A DNA stretch of 64,000 nucleotides from Cytospora piceicola. Its lineage: Eukaryota > Ascomycota > Sordariomycetes > Diaporthales > Cytosporaceae. The position numbers were made by a program, and so were the translations under genes. Below the pieces are notes generated by a model. It had not been told where the DNA came from, did not search any database, and was given only the letters and a program-made list of their open reading frames with translations. The stretch is taken from positions 1 through 64,000 of the forward strand of contig JALQBC010000027.1 of NCBI GenBank assembly GCA_023375675.1, written 5' to 3'. Shown here one piece after another: positions 26,292 through 37,526 of this stretch. The first letter of the stretch is position 1, and each line of letters opens with the position of its first letter.

Positions 26292-28736
26292 TTATACACA
26301 GCTCAGCACGGGCACACGAGCGATGAAGCTTGTCCAAGGGGACCGGCTCCGTCGGCACGTTGACACTGTGCTGTTGGGCTTGCTCCTGATGCTGTCGCCG
26401 ATAGCACCACCAGAAGGGTTGGCCTGCAGGTGCTGGTAAGCCGACACGGTCGACAGGAGGGAGAGGAGGATCACAGGCGTGATTGGTAGGTTGGCGAGGA
26501 TGGGCGTTTGCGTTTGCATCGGCAGAATGGACATGACCACCACCATCAGTAGGGAAACAAGGCCGAATACGACCAGCTGGGAGCACACTGGGGAGCTCGT
26601 CGGCAGTTGTCGCACCGGCAGGGTGGGGAGCAGAGCGCCGCCGGCGAGAATCATCTCCAGTAGGCGCAGTGGCATGTTTGCAGCGGGGCGTAGCAATCCC
26701 TGGCTTGATTCCAGGCCATGGACTGGTAGAGCTGCGTTGGCATTGTCCGAGCCAGTGCCATAGTGTAGGCCCTGGGCGGCGCGGTTGAGGGCATTTCCAG
26801 CAAAAAGTGTCTGGCTTGGCCGGCTTGACGAGCCGACTTCCAGTGGGTTGTTTAGGCCCTGGAGTCCGCCGGTTGCCTGGCCTAGCGGTAGGCTCAGTTG
26901 GCCCAGATTGTCACTCCTTGATGAAGCGGCAGCATCAGTGGATGTTGCTGACAGTGGCAGAATGGCGCGTGTCGTTGAGCGACCAGGACGATGGCGGTCC
27001 GAGTCTAGAGCTTGGAGTTCCTTCTGGGAGGTCAGCATACTGGCTTCCAAGACAGACGGTGGGCAGGGTGGACGTACAGTTGTACTAACTGTTTGTGAGC
27101 TCAAGTGGGCATTGGCGATGCTCTCTGGAACAATGTTCCGGCGGGATGCCTGTGGTATCACTACCTGGGAGAGCAATGGCGCCGAGGAAACAGCAGCAGT
27201 GAAGCAGCTCAGGTCGTTGCTTCCCAGTAGGCTCTCGCCGTTTTGGGCGACGATAGCCACTGGTGAGTTCCTGCGCATAGACTGCAGGTCTTGGGTCCTT
27301 GTCACAGCCTGAACGGACCGACTGGTGTCTTGGCCAGCATCGTTTGCATGGTATGGCAGCGAGCTACCATAGAAGCCTACTTCGCCGTCACCGGTGGCTA
27401 TCTGTCGGGTGGATACCTGGTCGCCAGGAACACGCCACTCTGGCTCGCCGGGGCTGAGATTGAGGTGAGACTGATCAAAGCGCCACTCCTGATCGCCAAG
27501 CAGGCCGGTGCTAAGCACTGGCGTAAGTTGACTGCCGGCAGATTGGACCGAGGAGCCGGAGGCATTTCTCTTGTCGCCAGACTTCAGTAGCTTTGGCTCC
27601 TCATCAATAAAGCTGGAAGAAGGAGAGAAGAGGTTGAAGTCCACATAGTTGCTGCCGTGTTGACCGGCCGAGTTGAGGTATGGTAGGCTTGGCTCCAGGT
27701 TGTTGTGCTCTGATTGGAGGAAGGCTAGTGTTTCGTCGTGGCCGAATGTGGTAAAGTTATCGACGTGTGGGACCATACCAGAGCTGACAGGAGTCACTGG
27801 CTGGATTGGAGAAACAGAAGAGCCAGATGCCGATGGAGAGAAGTTGTTATTCTCCGCGCCGAAGAAGAAGTCAAAGTCATGTGGGATGGCGTCATAGAAG
27901 TTCTGTGGGACTGCGGCGACGACGGGCTCGTCGGTGAAGGTTAAGAACTGCTCCCAAGACTCATCCAAAGGAGTAGACAAATCAACATCGAGACCGATGT
28001 CGTCCATCTGGAAAGAGCTCTCTGCTGAAGCGGGCTTGGAATTTGTGAGCTCCGCCGCAGGCGTTGACGTCGTCTTCTTGGTCTTTTTCACTGGCTTGGC
28101 TGCCTCCGACCTGGATTCGGACTCCATTTGAGAAGCAGCTCGCTTCTTGTGGCTAGGGTCGCAACGGATCTTCTTCTTCTTGCAGGCGTCGCAGGCCTTG
28201 AGAATCCTCATGAGATGAGCGTGGTCGCGCTGCTCCTTGGACTTGCAGCCCCTAGACACGGAGTTGGTTACGTCGGTCCCGTCCTTAGTAAGGATCTTCA
28301 TGCCCGGCAGATCAGAGAAGTCGATTTTCTCCTGCTTGGTTGCGGGTTTCCGGGTTGCGACATGAGCCTTCTTCGCTACTCCACTAGCGGCATGGATCGA
28401 AGCCTGTGAAGGAGAGCTGTAGGAGCTCATGTCGGACATGATGGGAGAGGTGCTGAAGGAGGAGGACTGTGCGGAGTCTGGAGTGGTGACTGGGGTGTAG
28501 ACGGCATAATATTTGAAGTTCTCGCCGGTCTGACCAGAGTGGTCAAAGAAGTCCATGGAGATACTGGCCCGCTTCTCTGGGGCGGATGCAGAGCCGGGAA
28601 GGTAAGCGTCGATGAGTTGCTCAAGCTCTTTGGTACCGACAGCAGGCAGAAACTGAAGGGGGGCACCGAGGGCTGGCTGGTAGACGGAAAAGCCCTGGAA
28701 AGAGCTGGCAGACGAGGCTCGCGACATGCTAGTCAT
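26292..28736 (-). CDS. Putative transcription-factor-like protein with half a zinc cluster and C-terminal membrane hairpin
   Basis: A single 814-codon frame; the upstream minus strand is CT-rich as expected for its leader. Residues 179-199 read LKACDACKKKKIRCDPSHKK: Cys182, Cys185 and Cys192 match the first half (CX2CX6C) of a fungal Zn2Cys6 cluster, but the second three cysteines are absent. Acidic and Ser/Pro-rich stretches follow (for example DDIGLDVDLSTPLDESWEQF), resembling activation regions. Near the end two hydrophobic segments, about 720-738 (QLVVFGLVSLLMVVVMSIL) and 746-764, could span a membrane. Codon choice there stays coding-like. A nuclear regulator released from a membrane is conceivable but is inference. 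The last 40 residues may be wrong if a frame change or intron was missed. Confidence 0.75.
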   Translation of the reverse strand: MTSMSRASSASSFQGFSVYQPALGAPLQFLPAVGTKELEQLIDAYLPGSASAPEKRASISMDFFDHSGQTGENFKYYAVYTPVTTPDSAQSSSFSTSPIMSDMSSYSSPSQASIHAASGVAKKAHVATRKPATKQEKIDFSDLPGMKILTKDGTDVTNSVSRGCKSKEQRDHAHLMRILKACDACKKKKIRCDPSHKKRAASQMESESRSEAAKPVKKTKKTTSTPAAELTNSKPASAESSFQMDDIGLDVDLSTPLDESWEQFLTFTDEPVVAAVPQNFYDAIPHDFDFFFGAENNNFSPSASGSSVSPIQPVTPVSSGMVPHVDNFTTFGHDETLAFLQSEHNNLEPSLPYLNSAGQHGSNYVDFNLFSPSSSFIDEEPKLLKSGDKRNASGSSVQSAGSQLTPVLSTGLLGDQEWRFDQSHLNLSPGEPEWRVPGDQVSTRQIATGDGEVGFYGSSLPYHANDAGQDTSRSVQAVTRTQDLQSMRRNSPVAIVAQNGESLLGSNDLSCFTAAVSSAPLLSQVVIPQASRRNIVPESIANAHLSSQTVSTTVRPPCPPSVLEASMLTSQKELQALDSDRHRPGRSTTRAILPLSATSTDAAASSRSDNLGQLSLPLGQATGGLQGLNNPLEVGSSSRPSQTLFAGNALNRAAQGLHYGTGSDNANAALPVHGLESSQGLLRPAANMPLRLLEMILAGGALLPTLPVRQLPTSSPVCSQLVVFGLVSLLMVVVMSILPMQTQTPILANLPITPVILLSLLSTVSAYQHLQANPSGGAIGDSIRSKPNSTVSTCRRSRSPWTSFIARVPVLSCV

Positions 28737-30534
28737 TGCTGCAGGGTTATCACCAAAGTACCGCGAGAAAGGATCCAGGTTGGTGGATAATGTGTTCTGA
28801 ATTTCTCGGGTTCGGGTTACTTGAACAACCTTTTAAAACCCAGTGACTTTGGGATAAGATGGTGAGCGTCGTTTTGACGGTTGCTGACGAGACGGGACTT
28901 TGCGTTCGTTCCGTACGGAGGATGGTGCTGACAAAGAGTAATGAGGGAGTAAGCGGTAGGCAGAAGAGCTGGGGGAGAAGGGTGAGAGGCAAGTGACCAG
29001 TGTGTTTCTCTGATTGCTGGTTCCTTGACTGCTTCCGGAGCTCTTCAGTCCTGGCAAAGACACGGGAATATTCGTTTGAGCTGGACCGAATCAATTAATC
29101 AAGAATAGAAAGGAGAAAGACAGTAGCAGCCTGGACTCGGGAGGAGGAAATCCATATTGATATGCTTCAACCTTTGGCGGTCTTGAACCTGGGGAACCAG
29201 GAACACCCAGGCGCAGTCACCGGCGAGCTCAAAAAGGAATGGTTCGTTCATCCTGGCGTGTACATGCGATTTTAAGCTGGACTGATAGTGCAGTACTATG
29301 AACAACCGTGAGATTGAATCGTACATGGGTGCTCCGTCCAGGGACAGTAAGGGGCCCCTCTAGCAGAATCCTTTCAACTTGCAAGTAGCTGATCATCCTG
29401 GTGGGGCAATCTGCCAACCTCTGATTGGACGATTACCCCTTACATGCAGTGGTTTTCGGCGAGAGAATCGTTTGATGGCTGTGTGTCCGTCCCAGAATCA
29501 GAATCCGCCCGTCTTCATGCCCACCAATCTCCACGAAGATGACGGACCTTTGGTGGTAAGTGGATGAGTGAGAGAACTGCATTTCTCAGACCTTGAGGTC
29601 GTTCCATTGGCCAATAGCCAGCCACCTAAGATATGAGTCAACAACCCCATGAGGAAGCTGGCACACGTTGGTGTAACCCTGATTACCCAGGTATTTCCTT
29701 GCGGTGACCCAAGTGTGACTCCTCTTCGATGCCATCGTCAGTCAGACGGGTCCATTCAACTCCACTTGTATTGCAGAGCCTCAATTACTGCGCAGTTGAG
29801 CGAGCATTCCTCACTTAGGCCACTTTATTCAATGCATGGGATTCTTGGAAAACTCAATTGCTTCATTGGCAATTTTGTACTCGATGCGCAATCGAACTGG
29901 CCAAGCATCAAATTCTGTTCGATATGATAATGTCAATTGCCTTTTGTTCCCCGGGACCAGCTCACAAGCGATTGAGTCCAGGTGTCTTGCTAGGTATAAT
30001 CCACCGCTGAAAGGTGAACTTCCTCAGTCGGGCGTTCGGAGCCGGGTGCTCGGCCCCGTGCCGAACAGTTTAGCCTTGCTGTTGTTGTTATCATGTCCTT
30101 GTGGGTCTGAACACCGGACGGGGAAAGTCGCGGAGTACTGTGCACCTCAGTAGGGAAAATGGATGGCTCTGATTAGCCTTGTAACCGTGATCAATTATTA
30201 ACATGGCCATCTCTGTTATGAGTGACTTCTAAGGTACAGGACCTTGGCCCGATGTACCTGTGTCGTTGGCTCGTGGGGAGCGAGCCTCGAGGTAGTGGCC
30301 GCCGTATCTCTTGTTCAGCCGAATGTGCCATCCTACCCTTCCTTTTCCAGTGTTCCTTATCCCATCATATCCTCGTGGATCTATCAATTGACACCCCTTC
30401 CCACCACTAAGCTATCATCAAACCTGTCGCATCTTGTCCCACGCGATGCAATGTCTGAATACACTTTCGACGTAATCTATTGATATCTGCAAACACCCCT
30501 TCGAGATGCGATCTTCCTGAATGCAAGCAAGCAA
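28737..30534. other. Intergenic, no gene seen
   Basis: About 1.8 kb. The portion next to 28736 is the likely leader and promoter of the zinc-cluster-like gene, being CT-rich on the minus strand. The rest, up to the 3' end of the BAR-SH3 gene, holds only short ORFs without recognisable domains. Confidence 0.5.
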
Positions 30535-32128
30535 CTAAGCAGGCTTGCAATAATTCGCGGGGAAAGCCCCTTTCCTGCCGCCCAGCTCGCCTGTCCACCA
30601 ATCCTGGTCCGTCTGCGTCTTCTTGACAATTTTGATCCGGTCGCCTTCTCGGAAAGACAAATCCCCACCTCCCTGACCAACAAAATCGTACTGCGCAATC
30701 ACAAATTCTTCTGGCTTGCCACTGGGTATCCGCTTGGGTGGTGGCGGAGGTGGCTTCTTCTTTTTTGCTGCCATGGCGCTGTTACTGATTTGCGAGTAGC
30801 TTGACGCTATTGTCGAGGCCGGAGAAGGTGGTTGCCGGCTGCCGAAATAGTCGGTTGAGGAGGCCCGACGGAGCTGTGAAGGCGAAACGCTGTCGGGGGT
30901 TCTTCCGAGGTCACTTGCGGTAGTGAAGTCAGTGGGCCGCAGCGTGTCACCGTAACTAGGACTCCTCAGATCAGGTCTTGGGCCAATCCTGGGACTGGGC
31001 TGCGGTGATGGGATTGGCGATGTAGCAGAAGTACCCGTTGAGCCGAAGGAGGGTATCCGTCCCCGTCCACCATTGGCGCCTGGGATCAGACCCGATGACG
31101 TGCGGCGGACGCCGGCATCGTGGGGCGAGGGAGGCGCGGCAAGCTTGTTGCCACCTTGGTCCTCGCCGGAGAGGTTCAAAGGTTCCCTGATGCCCCTGCC
31201 CCGAGCTATCAGCGGCAGGGACTCCACCTCTATCTTTCCAGGCTGGAAATCGCTGGCCCATTGTGCAATCACATCGTCCATGGGTGGTGCCGGAGATGGA
31301 ATCCCGTTCTCCTCGCAGTAGCCGTGCAGCACGGTATAGTATAGGCCAAGCAGCCGGTTCTGGATGAGGACGTGTACGGATAGCAGAGGGGGGACGAGAC
31401 CGAATGCCGCCTGGACGATGGGAGGTAGGGTCTCTCGTAGGTGTGTATCAGCGATTTCAAATTCCTAGAAACATGGGTTAGTAGAGTTCTTTTGATACAT
31501 CTGGCTGAAGATTGTACCTCTGTCACAGCTGCCAGTTCGTCCTCGGCCTTTGCTAATGAAGACTCCTCCTTTGGCGTGCGACCCATCTTCCTGTGCAGCT
31601 TGTGTACTTTCTCTTGTGTTCTCTCGACATCAATTCTCTTGTCCTCTCTCTTTTTCACAGTCTTGCGTATTGGGGCGATGGACTGGCGAGCGTCGTTACC
31701 AGCCCTGATGATGCGCTCTTCAATGGAGTTGATCTCTTCATCAAGTTCTGTCTTCAGGTCGGCATAAACCTCCTTCAACTTGAAAGTCCGATGGAGCTGG
31801 AGTTCAGGCGTTTGGGCAGATGGGCGGCCGTGGCCATCGGATGCGCCGACTATGGGGTCATATAGGTTCGCATAAACGTCGGCAACATTGAATTGGGAGT
31901 TGACGAGGGCAATCCATGATTCTTGCCAGGACTTTGCAGCTTCGATTATCTGGATCACAGAGTATTAGCATTGTCGAAGATGGAGGGGCGTCATGGCATA
32001 AGGGTGCCCATTACCTTTGCAAGGACACGATCGGCATCTTCATAGTCGTTCAGTAGGACGGATACTTTGGCATTGTCGCCTGGGCTCTTGTGCGTCAACC
32101 TGCCAAACTTCTTTTGCATTGAATGCAT
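30535..32128 (-). CDS. BAR and SH3 domain protein, amphiphysin-like
   Basis: Three exons: 32128-32015, 31949-31518 and 31464-30535, giving 491 residues. Introns are GTAATG..CCAG (65 nt) and GTACAA..CTAG (53 nt, branch ACTAAC). The N-terminal 280 residues form a predominantly helical BAR-type region starting MHSMQKKFGRLTHKSPGDNA, with the charged coiled-coil core KLKEVYADLKTELDEEINSI. A Pro/Ser-rich linker follows, including a KKKKPPPPPPKR stretch. A C-terminal SH3 domain (about 432-491) begins FVIAQYDFVGQGGGDLSFRE and ends AFPANYCKPA. Such proteins bind curved membrane and link it to actin and endocytosis at the cell cortex. It belongs to the second type of fungal BAR-SH3 protein rather than the classical Rvs167 sequence, so no symbol is given. 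Met4 is an alternative start. It is divergent from the ZGRF1-like gene. Confidence 0.9.
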
Positions 32129-33083
32129 ATTGGCCCAAGATCGTGGCTCTTGCCCACGAGTATCAATGGAGGAGGCGTGAGAAGAGGGCAGGAGAAAGCA
32201 GGTGTGGTCGCACACAAGGGGTTAGAGGGCAAAAGGCAAGAATGGTGGTGGTGCCAGTATGGGCAACCAGGCAGCGCTTAACGAAAGTGGAGAAGCTCGG
32301 ACCACATTTAAAATGATATCACTGCTGGCTTACACGAGAAAAAGGAGGGGCAGGCCGAGACCCGGCTAGAATGATGGCATGGATGAGTCGGGTTACTAAA
32401 TAATGAAGGCAAGATCAATGCAAAGTCAAGCCATAGGCCAGATCATGGAAGAGTTCCGAGAGAAAGAGAAACGGAAGCGAACGAAACGGCGGGGACAGGA
32501 ACGGGAGAACGGGAGCTAGAAGTTAGAATCCAGCCGGGTGAAAGACACTTTAGCGCTCCAAGGTTGCTCGTGTTAATCTTGAAACGCCTAACTGAGACCA
32601 GGAATGAAGTAATGATTCGTGGCAGTGCATGCCCGGGTTGAAATAGTACGATGCAGTCAGCCTAGGTATCCAAAAAGCCTATACATAGAGAAACAATGGC
32701 AGCCTGCGGATCCTGTACTGTAAGAAGAGTCCAGGCCCCTGTCAATGCCACTTAGGTACTTAGGTACTTAGATACTTCCAAGGTTGCCTACACAGAAGCT
32801 GAAGAAAATCAATGAGACATTCGGCAACGGCTCGCGCCGAATCGCAGAGCAGTCAGTCACCTGACCTCGCGGCTGCCATTTTCGCCGGCGCGTCAAACAC
32901 GGCATAAACTCTTTATTGACCACGAGTCACGACGCGTCTTCAATGATAGTGGCAACCCGCCATTTCGCCCAATACACGTGCGTCTGCACAGAGGAGGAAT
33001 GGTACCCCTTCAGGGGCTTATAGAGAGCGTACTAGTACCCCCTTGTGGGCATCGATCCAAACCGCCACGGACCGTTGCCTACC
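32129..33083. promoter_or_regulatory. Divergent intergenic region between BAR-SH3 and ZGRF1-like genes
   Basis: About 955 bp that must hold promoters for both divergent genes. It contains a direct repeat of the octamer CTTAGGTA at 32751-32770, a motif seen in other intergenic spots of the window. No individual factor site is claimed. Confidence 0.5.
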
Positions 33084-36000
33084 ATGTCGACTTCTCCTCC
33101 ATCAGCCGCTGCCGTCCTAGAATACACGTGTCTCTTCACACATGACCTCCGCCGCAAGCAGAAACGATGGCAAGATGGCCGTCTCAAATATCACGCCTTC
33201 AACAAGCGCGTTATGGTCTATGACGAGCGTGGGAACTTCGTTGGCGACATGCATTGGCGACACGACTTTGCTCTGGACGAAGGCGAGGAGATCGAGCTCG
33301 AGCGCGGAGGCGTCATTGTTCAAGTCTCCAGCTTGGTTAGTCGTGAGGAGACCGACCTTTCCGAACTCTTGGACAAGAGAGTCAAGGAAAAAGAGCAGCG
33401 CCATCTCCAGAAGCTTGCTCGCTCACCAGCCCCTACTGCCGTCCTTCCGCAACCCGGCCCTCGACCTTTAGGCATGCCGCCAGATCATTTCCAGTTGCGA
33501 CACCGACCTCTGCATCAGGTTATTGGCACTCCGACTGGTCACCATGGGAAGGCCCTGGTGCCGAAGGAATCGCCTTTTGAGCGGCGACAAGATGCTGCTG
33601 CTGCTGCTACTGAAACACTTGACGAACGAGCTGCAAAAAGGAGGAAGCACGAAGATCCACCACCAAGCAAGAGTGGCTATTCAACAGCACTATTTGGACA
33701 ATCCTTGACTCTAAGTGCCACGCCTGCAAGCTCTGTCCCCATGAAGCGTCGGGCCAGGCCGGAGCCGGACCCAGACCCCTCGGGTCAGGTTGATCATCCA
33801 ACTGCAAGAGAGGTTTTGGATACAGTCCCGCGTGGAAATCTAAGAATGGCTCGTCAACTCAACCAGAAGAGTGGATATGCACAGGGCCTGTTCGGGCAAT
33901 CCTTGACTTTAAGCCATACGCCCGTGAGCTCCGTGCTGCCCAGACGCCAGCCACGGCACGAATCCAGCTCAGGCTCAACTGACGATACAGACGGGAGCGA
34001 ACGTCATGAGAATCCCCAGCCAGCCCTACGAGAACAGTCAAAGGTATCCCGCCACTTCGACCAGCCTGCCAGCAGGCCGCAGAAAGCTGGGTTGGAAAAG
34101 AAAGCCAGTGCAAACCGCAAGAGTCTAGCTACAAGGAACCATTTGGCGGAGGACAGGAAACTCAAAGATAACCGTGTCATTTCTCTAGATCGCGGCGTTG
34201 AAGTACTCAAGCACGCGACATCGGAAGATGATGATGTTGTCGAGATTGATGATCCGGGACCAGTTCAAGTACAGCTTGTCCAACAACCGAGAAGAGAAGA
34301 GGACACGCGGAACACAGGAATGGTTGGTAAACAAACGCTTGATTGTTCGACCGTGACGACACCACGGCAAAAACCTACCAGTGGGCAATCAACTCATGGT
34401 CGCCCGGTCGAGCAGGAGGACGAACAAAGTAATCTTGAGAAGAGAGAGGAACCTGCCCGGCCCAAAAGGACAAAACCAGCCGCAACTAAACCTGCGACAC
34501 ATAAAAGGACAGCCGACCTTGGTGCCCCCAGGCCGCGTGAAGACCCGACACGTTCCATTGCCACGTCAAGGCGAGCAGATGAGCATGTTACGGAGCTTAA
34601 GCTCAAGTCCAGAAAGCGTGGACTCTTGATGATATCGGACGCACCCAAGAAGCCTCGTCGGCAGGCAGTTAGTATTTCAACCAGGCCCTCCGACGAAACA
34701 GAGTCACTTGACGCAAATGCAAGAGATCGCGAGTGTGATGACGCCGAGCTCGGAAAGGATGCGAGAAGGACGCGTGCCCAACGGACGATATCAACGGAAC
34801 TCGGTGAATTCAATGGTCTTTCCCGGTCGCCATCACCTGAACCTAAGGAGACGTCAATTTGTTATGGTGAAGCACCGAGCAAGCATAGTGGTGACAAACG
34901 AGAGCGGCCAATGGCGGATTTGTTGTCCAAGCCTGATAAGGACCATCGTGATGACGACGATGTTGTTTTCGGCGAGGACCTCATTATCGACCAAGCCACA
35001 ACCCAAACTCCGCCGCCACCAAATGAAGTTTGGGATCCTTACCGGCTACCGTCTTCCCCTGAGGAGGAAGTGCCCATTCCTCGGCCGGCATCAAAGCCGG
35101 GAAGCAAGTCTCCCCCAACAATTAGCGACTCCAGGACGGGACCTGCGGATAGAATTCGTGACGCCCAAAAGGCTGGGTCCAAGCCCAATACGGCTTCCAG
35201 AACCAAGCAGCAAAGACCGCCAAGAAGAAGGGTTAGTCTTGAGGACGACGAGGAGCCATATGAACTGCCTACAGCTCTAGAGACGCTCGTTGTTAGTAAC
35301 ACCGAAGATGATACTCCTGCAACGAATGAAGCGGCCCCAACGAAACGGGCCAAGCCGAAGAAGACAGCGGAAGCCAAGAAGCGAAAGTCTAGAACGCAAG
35401 ATAGTATGGCAGACCTTGAAGTGGAAGTGGACGAGTCTGTGGAAGCTATCAAAATAAAGACCAAGAAGCAGCATGTTCAGGCTAGCCCAGAGTCGCAAGA
35501 CGAACAAGCCGAAAGGCGCCGCAGGTCAACAAGACAGAAGCGACATCGAGTCGACGAGTCCGATGAACCGGCCTTGGCTAGCGAATTGGATGTATCCCAG
35601 GAGGAGGAGATCCCGAAGAAAAGACAGCGCGGGATCTCCAAAGCATCGGATAGCAGGCCTCGCCTGGAGAGGATCAAGAAGAACATCAAGAGCAGAGAGT
35701 TAATTGGTTTCAATCTTACGGCCCTGAAAGCGCCTCTTGGTCCTAGAGGGATCGGAATGCCATTCAGTATTCTTTCTTCGCCGGTCGATGAGTCCATTCA
35801 GAAGCGGATGTCGAATCAAGCAGTAATGGAGGCTTCTTCAGACCCCGTCATCAAGGATGGTGATGAGACGTCGATTCATCTCAATAATGATGCGACAAAG
35901 TATAAGCCGAATCGGATCGTCGTCGATGAGTCTTCGACTGCAGAACTCAGCGAGCGGCCAACGACTTCTACCTCCACCTCTCCAACTGCCAAGACCCAGG

Positions 36001-37526
36001 TGTTTGAGCATACCACGACGAACGAAGATCTTTCTAGGGTCGTTGAAAACGCGGTTGAGGCCTGTCCCGTCCAAGCCCAGCGTGAGACCGTGACGACAGG
36101 AGCCAAGAAACAGCTGGCAGCACAGAAGAGTGTACCGGGAATTACTTCCGGAAGTAGTTCTCGAAATGCGACGAATGACACATCAAGTCGCACGCCACAT
36201 GGCCCGTTGCCGAACATATCAACAGGCCTCATTTTATTACAGGGTCATCACGCCGTTATTGAACTGAGAGCAAATGACTGCGAAAAAACCAAGGTTCAGG
36301 CAAATGCTCACATACTGCAAGCCACCATGGACTCTGACTTGGCTATCTCAACTGATAACCCATCAGCTGCTCAGAAGTTCAATTCCACTGACCGAAAGCA
36401 AAGGTCAAAACCAGCCGTAGCAAGTTCACAAGAGATCAAAGAGGCTCAAGTGGCCTTGGATTTCACGGAGATTACCCAAACGACTGAAGCATCTGTTGTC
36501 GCAGCCGCAACATCCCTCGCCCCCCTGGAGGCACCTAGAATCGGTCTCCAGCGGCGGCCGTCCACAAGCAAGAGTGCCAATTCGGAGGCTGAAGTCCATG
36601 AGAGTAAGGCGGGAACCACCGGATCTACCGGAAGCAATGAATCTTCTACTACCATGGCTCAGGTAGCCCTTGCCGCTCCAGCACAGAAGCCTACACCCGC
36701 CATCCAACAGCAACCATCGACTACCATCCAGGAGGACGGTACAAAACCGGAGGGTGCACATGACAAGCCTGTCCCATCAGAGGAGATCCGCGTCGAACAA
36801 ACCGCTGGCCCTGCGATCCGACCTCGCGTGACTGCTCCTTTCAAGAAACCGACTCCTGCCATACGAAGGCAGCCGTCGACGATCACAGCTACGAATGAAA
36901 TCCATACGAGCTTAATAGGAGCAGAACCAGACACGACAGGAGATTCCCAGAGCAATTCTGCATACGCCTCAGCCGCTACATCCACCATTGATGCGCCTCT
37001 ACGAACGCCGGCACACGCGCCTGTGTCACCGTCTCCAAATCGAGAGGATAACACCAAGGGGGAATCCGACACATCAGGAGAAAATCCGGAGACTAAGACG
37101 GCGGCACCCGCTGCTCTAATTCAGAGAAACAACTCCATCGGCCTCCGTCGACAGACTGCAACCTCACAACGGGTCAACAATATCAGAGGCGTCCGACCTC
37201 AGGTTAGAGCTCCCGAAGACCAGACAACAGACAGCGCGACAAGGGCAGCCGTCAAAATAGTGAATCCAGCGTCTCGCGGCCGCAAGGCAGCATTGGCGGC
37301 GGACGCGGTGGGCCAGGTACCACAGCGAGTCCTTCCTCCGACCCAGCCTCCTTTGCTGGTTCCGATATCTACCGCTGACTTGGCTTGCACACCGTACGAG
37401 CCGCCTCCGAAAGAACCCGAGCGGCCGAAGAGGAAGATGAAATTCCCTGGATTCCAGTCGGCGAGGGGCGAGGGGCCCTGGAGTAGAGAGGCTTTTGATT
37501 TGCTTGAGAGTGGGAGGCCTAGCTAG
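33084..37526 (+). CDS. ZGRF1/Mte1/Dbl2-type protein with N-terminal DUF2439 domain
   Basis: One intronless frame of 1480 residues from the ATG at 33084 (context CTACCATGTC). Residues about 12-90 form the DUF2439/ZGRF1-like N-terminal domain (YTCLFTHDLRRKQKRWQDGR, then RVMVYDERGNFVGDMHW). Family knowledge: yeast Mte1 and fission-yeast Dbl2 carry this domain and work with the Mph1/Fml1 helicase at D-loops, replication forks and telomeres; human ZGRF1 fuses it to a helicase. Here no helicase follows. The remainder is charged and disordered, with lysine/arginine-rich segments. Two copies of a roughly 26-residue motif containing LFGQSLTLS lie at 33670-33747 and 33868-33945, and KPTPAI occurs twice near 36690 and 36850. 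A conserved-looking block (LNLTALKAPLGPRG-like, near 35705) and a C-terminal PKRKMKFPGFQSARGEGPWS may be short binding motifs. A nuclear role in recombination is inferred from the family. Confidence 0.88.
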   Translation: MSTSPPSAAAVLEYTCLFTHDLRRKQKRWQDGRLKYHAFNKRVMVYDERGNFVGDMHWRHDFALDEGEEIELERGGVIVQVSSLVSREETDLSELLDKRVKEKEQRHLQKLARSPAPTAVLPQPGPRPLGMPPDHFQLRHRPLHQVIGTPTGHHGKALVPKESPFERRQDAAAAATETLDERAAKRRKHEDPPPSKSGYSTALFGQSLTLSATPASSVPMKRRARPEPDPDPSGQVDHPTAREVLDTVPRGNLRMARQLNQKSGYAQGLFGQSLTLSHTPVSSVLPRRQPRHESSSGSTDDTDGSERHENPQPALREQSKVSRHFDQPASRPQKAGLEKKASANRKSLATRNHLAEDRKLKDNRVISLDRGVEVLKHATSEDDDVVEIDDPGPVQVQLVQQPRREEDTRNTGMVGKQTLDCSTVTTPRQKPTSGQSTHGRPVEQEDEQSNLEKREEPARPKRTKPAATKPATHKRTADLGAPRPREDPTRSIATSRRADEHVTELKLKSRKRGLLMISDAPKKPRRQAVSISTRPSDETESLDANARDRECDDAELGKDARRTRAQRTISTELGEFNGLSRSPSPEPKETSICYGEAPSKHSGDKRERPMADLLSKPDKDHRDDDDVVFGEDLIIDQATTQTPPPPNEVWDPYRLPSSPEEEVPIPRPASKPGSKSPPTISDSRTGPADRIRDAQKAGSKPNTASRTKQQRPPRRRVSLEDDEEPYELPTALETLVVSNTEDDTPATNEAAPTKRAKPKKTAEAKKRKSRTQDSMADLEVEVDESVEAIKIKTKKQHVQASPESQDEQAERRRRSTRQKRHRVDESDEPALASELDVSQEEEIPKKRQRGISKASDSRPRLERIKKNIKSRELIGFNLTALKAPLGPRGIGMPFSILSSPVDESIQKRMSNQAVMEASSDPVIKDGDETSIHLNNDATKYKPNRIVVDESSTAELSERPTTSTSTSPTAKTQVFEHTTTNEDLSRVVENAVEACPVQAQRETVTTGAKKQLAAQKSVPGITSGSSSRNATNDTSSRTPHGPLPNISTGLILLQGHHAVIELRANDCEKTKVQANAHILQATMDSDLAISTDNPSAAQKFNSTDRKQRSKPAVASSQEIKEAQVALDFTEITQTTEASVVAAATSLAPLEAPRIGLQRRPSTSKSANSEAEVHESKAGTTGSTGSNESSTTMAQVALAAPAQKPTPAIQQQPSTTIQEDGTKPEGAHDKPVPSEEIRVEQTAGPAIRPRVTAPFKKPTPAIRRQPSTITATNEIHTSLIGAEPDTTGDSQSNSAYASAATSTIDAPLRTPAHAPVSPSPNREDNTKGESDTSGENPETKTAAPAALIQRNNSIGLRRQTATSQRVNNIRGVRPQVRAPEDQTTDSATRAAVKIVNPASRGRKAALAADAVGQVPQRVLPPTQPPLLVPISTADLACTPYEPPPKEPERPKRKMKFPGFQSARGEGPWSREAFDLLESGRPS

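Noticed and set aside
34394..36761. Minus-strand ORFs of 100-140 codons opposite the ZGRF1-like gene
   Set aside because: They are complementary shadows of a long coding frame, with no domain of their own.
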